In this document: one piece after another, positions 1 to 7,259 of the stretch
How the letters are laid out: each line of letters starts with the position of its first letter
How positions within the stretch are numbered: position 1 is the stretch's first letter
DNA from: Bradyrhizobium huanghuaihaiense
Lineage (GTDB): Bacteria; Pseudomonadota; Alphaproteobacteria; Rhizobiales; Xanthobacteraceae
DNA: 64,000 bases
Reading direction: 5' to 3'
Assembly: GCF_007830635.1 (NCBI RefSeq)
Contig: NZ_VLLA01000022.1
Coordinates: forward strand, 124,001 to 188,000
The notes under the pieces: generated by a model
What the model was told of the DNA's origin: nothing
Seen by the model: the letters and a program-made list of their open reading frames with translations, nothing else
The model's database searches: none
Position numbers and translations under genes: made by a program

Positions 1-3
1 CGT

Positions 4-684
4 ATGTCCAAGAAATCCCGAAAGAAATCGTCCAAAACGCCCTCCGGCAGTCCAACAGCTAAAAAGAAGGCCCCGAAAACCAAGGCAACGACTCAAACAA
101 AGGCCGCGAAAACACAGCGGACACTGGCCAGCAAATCAACCGCAACGATAGCAAAGACAGCATCGCATGGGGCCACATCGAAACAGTTAAAATCCTCCAA
201 ATCGGCCTCTGCGGCGAAGCCGGTCCTGGCCGAGGGGCAGAAGGCGCCCGCCTTCCGCCTGCCCCGCGATGGCGGCGGCGTGGCGACGCTGTCGGACTAT
301 GCCGGCCGGAAGCTCGTCCTATTCTTCTATCCCCGCGCCGATACGCCCGGCTGCACCCGGGAGGCCATCGACTTCACCCGCCTTGCAGGCGCCTTCGCCG
401 ACGCCGGGACTGCCGTGCTCGGCGTCTCCGCGGATTCGTTAAAGGCCCAGGAGAAGTTCCGCGACAAGCACAGCCTCGGCGTTCCCCTGATCTCGGACGA
501 GAAGCACGAGATGCTGGAGGCGTATGGCGCGTGGGGCGAAAAGTCCATGTATGGCAAGAGCTTCCTCGGGATTCTTCGCACCACGGTGCTGGTCGGGAGC
601 GACGGCAGGGTGGCCAAGGTCTGGCGCAACGTCCGGGTCGACGGCCATGCCGACCAGGTGCTGGAAGCGGCAACAAGTCTTTAA
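4..684 (+). CDS. bcp: Peroxiredoxin, BCP/PrxQ type, with basic N-terminal tail
   Basis: Thiol peroxidase of the AhpC/TSA (BCP) family, expected to reduce hydroperoxides in the cytoplasm. The peroxiredoxin fold covers about residues 76-226, and the peroxidatic cysteine is C117 in the motif TPGCTREA. E. coli Bcp has a second cysteine five residues later; here that position (122) is Ile, so this reads as a 1-Cys-type member. Residues 1-75 are a low-complexity Lys/Ala/Ser/Thr tail resembling histone H1 tails, which typical members of about 155 residues lack. The start is three bases from the window edge, so a longer upstream start cannot be excluded. The family call is firm; the tail's role is unknown. 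Confidence 0.9.
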   Translation: MSKKSRKKSSKTPSGSPTAKKKAPKTKATTQTKAAKTQRTLASKSTATIAKTASHGATSKQLKSSKSASAAKPVLAEGQKAPAFRLPRDGGGVATLSDYAGRKLVLFFYPRADTPGCTREAIDFTRLAGAFADAGTAVLGVSADSLKAQEKFRDKHSLGVPLISDEKHEMLEAYGAWGEKSMYGKSFLGILRTTVLVGSDGRVAKVWRNVRVDGHADQVLEAATSL

Positions 685-796
685 CCAGCCCGTTAAGTTC
701 TAAGGGTTCCGTTTCCGGAAAATTAACCATGACCGGCCCAGATTGCTGCGGCAATTAGGCCGCAAGGAACCCATCCGACCGGCGCCGGGAGTGCCG

Positions 797-2164
797 ATGT
801 CGAAAAGTTCTGCCCAATATTCGCAGTACCCCCAGCATCATCCCCACGACCACGGACGAGCCCTCCGTCGGCGTCCTGTCGCTGTCGCAGCGGCCGCCGC
901 GATTCCCCTTCCCGACGCCGACGACGCCTACACCATAGTCCATCACGGCAAGCAGGTTCGCCTCGGCCCGGTCGTGTTCTGGATCGTGGTCGGCACGATC
1001 GTTTTGCTCGGCCTGTGGTCGGCCGCGACCGCCACCTATTTCGCTTTTCGCGACGACGTCCTGACCCGGCTGATCGCCCGCCAGGCCGAGATGCAATACG
1101 CCTATGAGGACCGCATCGCCGAGCTGCGCGCCAAGGTCGACCGCACCACCAGCCGCCAGCTCCTCGACCAGGAGCAGTTCGACCAGAAGCTCGACCAGAT
1201 CATGAAGCGCCAGACGGCGCTGGAGTCCCGGGCGACGGCGCTGGGCGCCATGCCAGACGTGACCGGATCGATCCCGCGCACCGCGCCACAGCGCAGCGAT
1301 GCCAACCCGAGCGCAACGCAGGGCACGCCAAAACCGTCGCCGATCAGCGACACCGTGATCTTCGTGGCACCGCCGGATCGTGAAGCGCGCCTCGAATCGC
1401 GCGCGCCTGCCGTGCTGGCTCCGCCGACCAGCCAGTTCGCCAAGAACCAGGGTTTCGACAACGTCCTGGTCCGGCTCACCACCTCGCTCGACCAGGTCGA
1501 GCGCCGCCAGATGGCGGCGCTCAGCGCCGTCGAGGACGGCATGGATTCGCGCATGCGCCGGATGCGCGGCGTCGTCAGCGATCTCGGCCTGAACCTCGCC
1601 AGCCTCGAAGCCGCCGTGCCGCGCAGCGCGATGGGCGGCCCCTTCGTCCCGGTCAAGCTGACGGCCAATGCCGGACCGTTCGAGAAGCAGCTCAATCGCA
1701 TCAACACGACGCGCGCCGAGCTGGACCGGCTCAATCGCACGCTGGCGCTGGTGCCCTATCGCAAGCCCGTCATCGGCGAGGTCGAGTTCACCTCCGGTTT
1801 CGGCGTGCGCAGCGATCCCTTCCTGGGCCGACCCGCGATGCACACCGGCCTCGACTTCCGCGCCGCGACCGGCGATCCCGTCCGCGTCACCGCCTATGGC
1901 AAGGTGGTCTCCGCCGGCTGGTCCGGCGGCTACGGCCGCATGGTCGAGGTCGATCACGGCAACGGTCTTTCGACCCGCTACGGCCATCTCTCCGAGATCA
2001 GCGTCAAGGTCGGCGAGGTCGTGAAGATCGGCCAGGTCGTCGGCCTCGTCGGCTCGACCGGCCGCTCCACCGGTCCGCATCTGCACTATGAGACCCGCAT
2101 CGACGGCGAAGCGGTCGATCCGCAGAAGTTCTTGCGCGCCGGCGTGCGCCTCAGCGCCGGCTAA
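797..2164 (+). CDS. Membrane-anchored M23 (LytM-type) peptidase
   Basis: Probable murein endopeptidase or LytM-type activator of 455 aa. A single hydrophobic segment near residues 50-80 follows a cytoplasmic N-terminus. A long Arg/Gln-rich, probably coiled-coil periplasmic stretch comes next, then the M23 domain at the C-terminus. The zinc ligands look intact: H349 and D353 in HTGLD, and H428/H430 in GPHLHYE, so catalysis is plausible. The reading frame stays open back to 743, but I chose the ATG at 797 because a GGGAG stretch lies just upstream and the added 18 residues look like non-coding sequence. It stands alone between the peroxiredoxin and convergent genes. Natural substrate not determinable. 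Confidence 0.85.
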   Translation: MSKSSAQYSQYPQHHPHDHGRALRRRPVAVAAAAAIPLPDADDAYTIVHHGKQVRLGPVVFWIVVGTIVLLGLWSAATATYFAFRDDVLTRLIARQAEMQYAYEDRIAELRAKVDRTTSRQLLDQEQFDQKLDQIMKRQTALESRATALGAMPDVTGSIPRTAPQRSDANPSATQGTPKPSPISDTVIFVAPPDREARLESRAPAVLAPPTSQFAKNQGFDNVLVRLTTSLDQVERRQMAALSAVEDGMDSRMRRMRGVVSDLGLNLASLEAAVPRSAMGGPFVPVKLTANAGPFEKQLNRINTTRAELDRLNRTLALVPYRKPVIGEVEFTSGFGVRSDPFLGRPAMHTGLDFRAATGDPVRVTAYGKVVSAGWSGGYGRMVEVDHGNGLSTRYGHLSEISVKVGEVVKIGQVVGLVGSTGRSTGPHLHYETRIDGEAVDPQKFLRAGVRLSAG

Positions 2165-2197
2165 GCCCGCGCCCCTCTGTTTCGGTCCACGCCGTCC

Positions 2198-3397
2198 TTA
2201 GCGCCGGCCGCCCATTCCGCCGCCGGGACCTCCGAAGCCACCACCACCCATACCGCCGCCGGGCCCCATCGGGTTGCCACCGGGCGCGCCAAAACCGCCG
2301 GGACCTGACGGACCACTCGGCCCTGGCGGCGCGGAACCGGGATTCACACCGGGGGGCGATCCCGGCGCGGGCGTACCGGGAGCGCCGGGCTGACCACTGG
2401 TCGGATTCGGCGTGCTGCTGTTCGGATGCAGGATCGAGCCGCCCGGCGACCGGTTCGGCTGGCCAGTGCCACCGGGCGCCTGCCGCGGCGCGCCCGGGAA
2501 TTGACTGACCGCCTGGGCCGAATCGAGCTGCAGGCCGCGCGAGCGATCGAACACGCCGTTGACCACCATGCGCGCCTCGCCCGCCGCGGGCCCGAAGCGT
2601 GAGCCGTCACGTGCGATCAGCCCCGAGCCGAGCTGGAGGTTGGCGCCCGCCCTTTGCACATAGGCCTCGATCGACAGCCGGCTCGCGCCGACGAGATCCG
2701 AGAAATCGTCGATCCGCGTGCGCGCGGCCTGCATCGTGCCCTGGCTCGCGCTGCCCTCGATCTGGACGCGCTGGCCGACCAGCAACGGATCGACGCCGTT
2801 CAGCCTCAAGCCCCCGATACGCAGGCCATCAGGCCCGCGCACGACGAGGCCGGTGACGCGCGCAACTGAATCGCGCCGCGGCTCGACCAGGCTTGCGACG
2901 ATGACGCCATCGGTGCGGCGCAGACCGAAGACGGCGACCTGCGTGCCCGCACGAATCTTGCTCTCCTTGTCGCCTGCGAAGATCTTCTGGCCGAGCACCG
3001 TCAGCTCGTTGCCCTTCACCTGCTCGACCGGCCCTGCGACCTCGCTCGCAATCGCGATGTTGCGCGTGACCAGCGTGCCGTCAGCCTGCCGGGTCGCGAC
3101 CACGCGCGCGAGCTGGCCGATGCGCAAGCTGCTGGTGCTGGCCGGCTCGCCGTCGATGCGGACCGGGACGTCGCTGGCATAGGTAACGCGCTCGCCGTTG
3201 ACGTAGATGCTGCCGAAGCGCTGGATCACGCCGACGATGCCGGTGCCGCCGATGCCGTGATCATCGCCACGCGTGATTCCGGTGCCGCCGATGCCCTGGT
3301 CGGTGCCGCGCTTGACCTGCGCGCTGGCCATCGCCGTGCCGGCGAGCCAGCATCCCATCAACAGCAGACGGCGGGAGATCAGCGGCGGCCGGCTCAT
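2198..3397 (-). CDS. Secreted DUF5666 domain protein with Gly/Pro-rich tail
   Basis: A 399-aa exported protein of unknown function. The N-terminus has a twin-arginine-like SRRLLLMGC stretch and an AxA cleavage site. The LMGC could alternatively be a lipobox. Two copies of GIGGTGI follow at about residues 36-54. The centre, about residues 55-290, consists of repeated small beta domains typical of DUF5666 (phrases such as VVATRQADGTLVT and VLGQKIFAG). The last 110 residues are Pro/Gly-rich, ending in GGMGG-type repeats. Its ATG overlaps the stop of the upstream DUF6502 gene by 4 bp (ATGA), so the two are probably translationally coupled. Export is inferred; no enzyme motif is visible. Confidence 0.75.
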   Translation of the reverse strand: MSRPPLISRRLLLMGCWLAGTAMASAQVKRGTDQGIGGTGITRGDDHGIGGTGIVGVIQRFGSIYVNGERVTYASDVPVRIDGEPASTSSLRIGQLARVVATRQADGTLVTRNIAIASEVAGPVEQVKGNELTVLGQKIFAGDKESKIRAGTQVAVFGLRRTDGVIVASLVEPRRDSVARVTGLVVRGPDGLRIGGLRLNGVDPLLVGQRVQIEGSASQGTMQAARTRIDDFSDLVGASRLSIEAYVQRAGANLQLGSGLIARDGSRFGPAAGEARMVVNGVFDRSRGLQLDSAQAVSQFPGAPRQAPGGTGQPNRSPGGSILHPNSSTPNPTSGQPGAPGTPAPGSPPGVNPGSAPPGPSGPSGPGGFGAPGGNPMGPGGGMGGGGFGGPGGGMGGRR

Positions 3398-4290
3398 GAA
3401 CCGCCCTCTTTGCCGGCGTCCTTTGCACCGTCCTTGCCGCCTGCCTTCGTGTCGCTCTCCTCGTCGGCGTCCTCGCTGTAGATGTAGATGCCGAAATTCC
3501 AGCGGGCATCACCGCCCTTGTCCTTGGCCAGCGCCCGGTTGGCCTCGCGGTTGGCGGTCTTCAGCGCGTCCATGGCGAGCTCGCGCGAGCGCGCCTCGAG
3601 ACGCCGCGCCAGCTTGGGCGAGATGTTGTTGTAGTGCACCGCGCGTTCGAGATAGCGCGGTCCATCCGAGACGTTCTGCGCGGCGGCAGCGATGTGGTCG
3701 TGCAGGTTGCGGCCGAGATAGTGCCATTTGCTGTCGTCCTCGCCTGATGGGACGAAGGCGGCCTCGACCAGCTCGATCTCGTCGGCTTCGTTGATCGTGA
3801 CGAGCTTGCGGTCGATCCACTCGTCGAGCACCGCGCGCGGGCGCACGTCCTTGGTGACGGAGGCGACGAGCTGCTCGAACGACGGCGCATCGCCATCCGC
3901 CGTGCGCGGCAGCGCCAGCGGCTCGCCCTTCGCGTCGGTGAATTCGGGCGCGGCGAGCCAGCGCGCGATCACCGCGCTGGTCAGCGACACCGCTGCCGGC
4001 GCCTCATGCACCGGCGCCCCTGCGCCGCGCAGCCGCGCCACCTCCTTGCGGTGGATGCCGGTGAGCAGGCTGACGCGGCTGTCGGTCTGCTCTTTCCCCT
4101 CCAGCGCGAAATCATGCTCGGCGACGTTGACGAAGAGCTCGCGAAGCAACTGCGCCAGCGCGGGAAAGGTCATGCCGCTGCGGATGCAGAGCCGCACGAG
4201 CGGGCGCAGCAGCCGCGCCAGGGGCGCGTGCAGCTTCGCGGCGGCATTCGGCTGTGGTGCCGCTGCTTTCGACCCGGGCTTGGCATTCAT
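3394..4290 (-). CDS. DUF6502 family protein, possible DNA-binding regulator
   Basis: A 298-aa protein resembling the uncharacterised DUF6502 family. Residues 40-88 look helix-turn-helix-like: a helical stretch (TFPALAQLLRELF) is followed by SRVSLLTGIHRKEVARLR, which resembles a recognition helix. The C-terminus is Lys/Asp/Glu/Gly-rich and disordered. The frame is open to 4386, but I place the start at 4290 because a good -10 (TACAAT, 4302 to 4297 on the minus strand) lies about seven bases upstream of this ATG, implying a leaderless transcript. It is head-to-tail with DUF5666 and divergent from the polysaccharide operon, with two palindromes in the shared promoter region. The regulator role is inference. 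Confidence 0.7.
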   Translation of the reverse strand: MNAKPGSKAAAPQPNAAAKLHAPLARLLRPLVRLCIRSGMTFPALAQLLRELFVNVAEHDFALEGKEQTDSRVSLLTGIHRKEVARLRGAGAPVHEAPAAVSLTSAVIARWLAAPEFTDAKGEPLALPRTADGDAPSFEQLVASVTKDVRPRAVLDEWIDRKLVTINEADEIELVEAAFVPSGEDDSKWHYLGRNLHDHIAAAAQNVSDGPRYLERAVHYNNISPKLARRLEARSRELAMDALKTANREANRALAKDKGGDARWNFGIYIYSEDADEESDTKAGGKDGAKDAGKEGGS

Positions 4291-4296
4291 GTCTGA

Positions 4297-4325
4297 ATTG
4301 TAGCGATCTACGGCGTGGGACACAA
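4297..4325 (-). promoter_or_regulatory. Candidate promoter for the DUF6502-DUF5666 operon
   Basis: On the minus strand the -35-like TTGTGT (4325-4320), a 17-nt spacer and TACAAT (4302-4297) place transcription start at about 4290. That is the A of the DUF6502 start codon, so the mRNA would be leaderless. The -35 lies inside the perfect palindrome at 4315-4331. Found by eye only. Confidence 0.5.
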
Positions 4326-4331
4326 TCCCAC
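4315..4331. promoter_or_regulatory. Operator-like perfect palindrome GTGGGA-N5-TCCCAC
   Basis: Six-base perfect arms GTGGGA and TCCCAC are separated by 5 nt. The site overlaps the candidate -35 of the leftward promoter. A copy with one arm mismatch sits 39 bp to the right (centre to centre). The shape and placement are those of a repressor operator. Confidence 0.6.
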
Positions 4332-4348
4332 TTTTTCCCGCCTGCCGA

Positions 4349-4377
4349 TTGACGTGGTAAATTTTCCCACATATACG
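4349..4377 (+). promoter_or_regulatory. Candidate sigma70 promoter for the polysaccharide export operon
   Basis: TTGACG at 4349-4354, a 17-nt spacer, and TATACG at 4372-4377. Predicted transcription start is near 4384. This leaves room for the AGAGGG ribosome binding site at 4401-4406 before the ATG at 4417. The spacer is almost entirely occupied by the second palindrome (4354-4370). Confidence 0.6.
4354..4370. promoter_or_regulatory. Second operator-like palindrome GTGGTA-N5-TCCCAC
   Basis: Same 6-5-6 architecture as the palindrome at 4315-4331, with one mismatch in the left arm. It lies exactly between the -35 and -10 of the rightward promoter, where a bound repressor would block RNA polymerase. 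Confidence 0.6.
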
Positions 4378-4416
4378 GAACGCCACTGAGGGCGCGACGT
4401 AGAGGGACTCACACCC

Positions 4417-4578
4417 ATGGCAGACCGCTTGGTCCGCATTTCCAGTTCACCACGTGTTGTACCGGCTCCCGCTTGGGGCCACGGCGCAATCGAGCCGATG
4501 CTGCCCGCACTGCTGCGCGGCGTGATCTTCATCTCGGTGCTGGCCGCACCGTTCCTCGCAGCGCTTCTCGCAGGCTGA
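4417..4578 (+). CDS. Small membrane protein, 53 aa, head of polysaccharide operon
   Basis: A 53-residue frame starts MADRLVRISSS and has one hydrophobic helix at about residues 31-52 (LLRGVIFISVLAAPFLAALLAG), so it should be a single-pass membrane peptide. AGAGGG lies ten bases upstream of the ATG, and a sigma70-like promoter lies upstream of that. The stop is 8 bp before the ATG of the glycosyltransferase-permease gene, which has no clear ribosome binding site of its own. The small gene may therefore translationally couple the operon. Base composition and codon use match neighbours. I do not recognise a family; it could be an assembly or regulatory subunit of the exporter (inference). Confidence 0.6.
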   Translation: MADRLVRISSSPRVVPAPAWGHGAIEPMLPALLRGVIFISVLAAPFLAALLAG

Positions 4579-4586
4579 CCGCGCCC

Positions 4587-6515
4587 ATGCATCACACCAG
4601 CGAAACCCCGCGCCGTCCGTCGGTGCTGCACATCTTCAAGATCTACTATCCCGATCTGTTCGGCGGCACGCTCACGGTGATCCGCGACATCTGCGCGAGC
4701 CTGAAGGATGTTTTTGCCTCCGCTGTGCTGGTCTGTTCGCAATCGGCCGAGCGGCGCGAGATCATCGTCAACGACGTGCCGGTCGAGCGCGTGCGCTCGT
4801 TCGGCAACGTGCTGTCGCTGCCCGCCGCCCCGACCTATCCCTGGCGTCTCTGGCGCAGAAGCGCCGAGCACGATCTGCTCGCGCTCCACGCCCCCTTCCC
4901 TCTGGCCGACCTCGTCTTCGCCTTCGGACTCGGCGCCAGGCGGCCGCTGGTGGTGCATTGGCACGCCGACATCGTCACCCATGCCGGCCTGCGCTGGTTC
5001 ATCGAGCCGCTGATGCGGCGCACGCTGCGCCGGGCCAAGGCGATCATCGTGTCCGACCACGTGCTGGTCGACAACACGCCGCTGCTGCGCGAATTCGAGG
5101 ACAAATGCCACGTCGTGCCATTCGGCATCGACACCTCGGGCTATGACTGGCCGAAGATCGAGCCGCACCACGTCAACGACCGCGGCCGGCTCGTGCTCGC
5201 CTGCGGTCGGCTCGTGCCCTACAAGGGTTTTGACGTGCTCATCCACTCCGCGGCTGCGCACAATTTCGAGACCTGGATCATCGGCGAGGGCGTCGAGCGG
5301 CCGCGGCTCGAGCAGTTGATCCAGGAGCTCGGCCTCGGTGACCGCGTTCGCCTGATCGGCTCGGTCAACGATTGCGAGCGCATCAAGCTGATGTGCCTCG
5401 CCGACGTCTTCGTAATGCCATCGGTGACCAACGCCGAGACCTTCGGCCTGGTCCAGCTCGAGGCCATGGCTGCCGGGCGCCCGATCGTGAATACGGCGCT
5501 CGACACCGCGGTGCCGCGCGTTGCCCGCCACGGCATCGAAGCCATCACCGTGCCGCCGGGCGATGCCGAGAAGCTGGGTGAGGCCATCGACACCCTGATC
5601 CGCGATCCCGAGCGGCGCCGCCGCATGGGACTTGCGGCGCGCTCGCGCGCCCTCTCCCGCTATTCGGCCACGGCCTTCAAGCAGGGCATGGAGACTATCT
5701 ACCGCAACGCCGTCGCCGCCTCCAGCGAGGCGCGACCTGCGACCGCCGAGCCGCCGCAGGCGACCGGCTGGCTGGATACAGTCCGGATCGCGGTGGCGCT
5801 TGCCTGGTCCGACATGCGGCACCGCTACGTCCGCTCACTGCTCGGCCCGTTCTGGATGTCGCTGCAGATGGCCATCGTGGTCGTGGTGCTGGGCTCGGTG
5901 ATCGGCCAGATGTCGAACGCCAACATGACGGCCCGCCTGCCGATGCTGGCGCTGTCGATGACGGCCTGGACCTTCCTCAACGGCGTGGTGCTGGATGCGA
6001 CCACGGCGCTCCAGAACTCCGCGAGCCTGATCCGCGACCGGGCACTGCCGCCGGTGATCTTCCTCCTGCAATGCACCTTCCGTCACGCGCTGTTCGCGCT
6101 CCATAACGCCTGCGTGCCGCTGCTGCTGTGGCTCGTGTTCTCGCCGCACGACCTCTCTCACGCGCTGGCGGCGCTGCCCGGTCTGCTGCTGTTCGTCGCC
6201 TGCACCTTCGCCCTGAGCCTCGTCCTCGGCGCCATGGCGACGCGCTATCGCGACCTCAAGCCGATCATCGAATCCACGCTGATGCTCGCCTTTCTCGCCT
6301 CGCCGGTGATCTGGTCGTCCGACATGATCAACCACCGCTCGACGGTGATGCGGCTCAATCCGCTGACCCATCTGTTCGCGGTGTGGCGCGAGCCGCTGGC
6401 GGGCGGCCATGTCGATCCCGTCAGCATCGTCTACGTCCTCGTCGCGCTGGCGCTCCTGGTCTTCGCGAGCGTGCTGACGCTGGTCCATCTGCGCAAAGCG
6501 GCATTCTGGATCTGA
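4587..6515 (+). CDS. GT4 glycosyltransferase fused to ABC-2 polysaccharide export permease
   Basis: A 642-aa two-domain protein. Residues 1 to about 385 form a GT-B, family-4-type glycosyltransferase: the N-terminal half has GGTLTVIRDI, and the nucleotide-sugar half has VLACGRLVPYKGFDVL and a PSVTNAETFGLVQLEAMAAGRP segment with the family's acidic motif. After a linker near residue 393 comes an ABC-2 permease of the Wzm/KpsM type with about six membrane segments and the hallmark LLGPFWMSLQ start. These are normally separate proteins; here the frame is continuous. The next gene encodes the matching ATPase. The ATG at 4587 was chosen over 4473, whose extra 38 residues are non-homologous and overlap the small membrane gene. 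Likely couples synthesis and export at the inner membrane. Confidence 0.88.
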   Translation: MHHTSETPRRPSVLHIFKIYYPDLFGGTLTVIRDICASLKDVFASAVLVCSQSAERREIIVNDVPVERVRSFGNVLSLPAAPTYPWRLWRRSAEHDLLALHAPFPLADLVFAFGLGARRPLVVHWHADIVTHAGLRWFIEPLMRRTLRRAKAIIVSDHVLVDNTPLLREFEDKCHVVPFGIDTSGYDWPKIEPHHVNDRGRLVLACGRLVPYKGFDVLIHSAAAHNFETWIIGEGVERPRLEQLIQELGLGDRVRLIGSVNDCERIKLMCLADVFVMPSVTNAETFGLVQLEAMAAGRPIVNTALDTAVPRVARHGIEAITVPPGDAEKLGEAIDTLIRDPERRRRMGLAARSRALSRYSATAFKQGMETIYRNAVAASSEARPATAEPPQATGWLDTVRIAVALAWSDMRHRYVRSLLGPFWMSLQMAIVVVVLGSVIGQMSNANMTARLPMLALSMTAWTFLNGVVLDATTALQNSASLIRDRALPPVIFLLQCTFRHALFALHNACVPLLLWLVFSPHDLSHALAALPGLLLFVACTFALSLVLGAMATRYRDLKPIIESTLMLAFLASPVIWSSDMINHRSTVMRLNPLTHLFAVWREPLAGGHVDPVSIVYVLVALALLVFASVLTLVHLRKAAFWI

Positions 6516-6518
6516 CGC

Positions 6519-7259
6519 ATGGTCTCGATCAGTCTTCGCAACGTCTGTCTCGATTACCCGCTCTACGGCGCCTACGACTTCTCGCTAAAGCGGCGGCTGC
6601 TCGGGCACCTCATCCGCGAGCCGGGCGAGATGCGGATCATCCGCGCCGTCGACAATGTCACGATCGAGGCCGAAGCAGGCAGCCGCATCGGGCTCGCCGG
6701 TCCCAACGGCTCCGGCAAATCGACCCTGCTGCGGCTGATCGCCGGGGTGTATCCGCCGAGCAGCGGCAGCATCGCGCTGCAGGGCAACGTCGTGCCGCTG
6801 CTCGGCCTCAACGCCGGCGTCAACCTCGATTTCGTGGCGGAGGACAACATCGCGCTGCTGCTGCGGATCAGCGGCCGGAGGCCGACCCGCGCCGTGATCG
6901 ACGAGATCTGGGCCTTCACCGAGCTCGAGCCCCGCATGCAGCGGCTTCCATTAAGGATGTTCTCCTCGGGAATGCTGATGCGGGTGTTGTTTGCGACCGC
7001 GACCGCCTTTCCGGCCGACATCCTGCTGCTCGACGAATGGCTCAGCGTGGTCGACGAGCACTTTGCGGAGAAGGCCGAGGGGCGGCTGCTGCACATGGTG
7101 TCGCAGGCGGCGATCGTGATCATCGCCTCGCACGACCAGCCGCTGCTGCGCCGTACCTGCACCAGCATCATCAATCTCGATCACGGCCGCATCGCCTCGA
7201 CCGTCACGGTCGAGCCCCCGGCCACGCACACCTTTGAGCTCCGCGAGAAACGCGCATGA
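6519..7259 (+). CDS. ABC transporter ATP-binding protein, Wzt/KpsT type
   Basis: A 246-aa ATPase for polysaccharide export, partner of the permease domain encoded just upstream (3-bp gap). Walker A GPNGSGKST begins at residue 61 with K67. The signature loop is a degenerate FSSGM, as usual in this subfamily. Walker B is DILLLDEW, followed by a D-loop SVVD and the switch histidine in IIASHDQ. It lacks the C-terminal carbohydrate-binding domain of O-antigen Wzt proteins, so it resembles the short capsule-type KpsT. Its stop overlaps the next glycosyltransferase start (ATGA). Confident on family, not on the polymer exported. Confidence 0.9.
   Translation: MVSISLRNVCLDYPLYGAYDFSLKRRLLGHLIREPGEMRIIRAVDNVTIEAEAGSRIGLAGPNGSGKSTLLRLIAGVYPPSSGSIALQGNVVPLLGLNAGVNLDFVAEDNIALLLRISGRRPTRAVIDEIWAFTELEPRMQRLPLRMFSSGMLMRVLFATATAFPADILLLDEWLSVVDEHFAEKAEGRLLHMVSQAAIVIIASHDQPLLRRTCTSIINLDHGRIASTVTVEPPATHTFELREKRA

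Noticed and set aside
755..2086. Long minus-strand frame opposite the M23 gene
   Set aside because: Composition is a typical antisense shadow of a GC-rich gene. The plus-strand product has a full M23 active site.
4377..4401. GGAAC-N16-CGTA as an EcfG promoter for the glycan operon
   Set aside because: The -10 has one mismatch and the implied start would fall inside or after the ribosome binding site. The sigma70-like promoter at 4349-4377 fits better.
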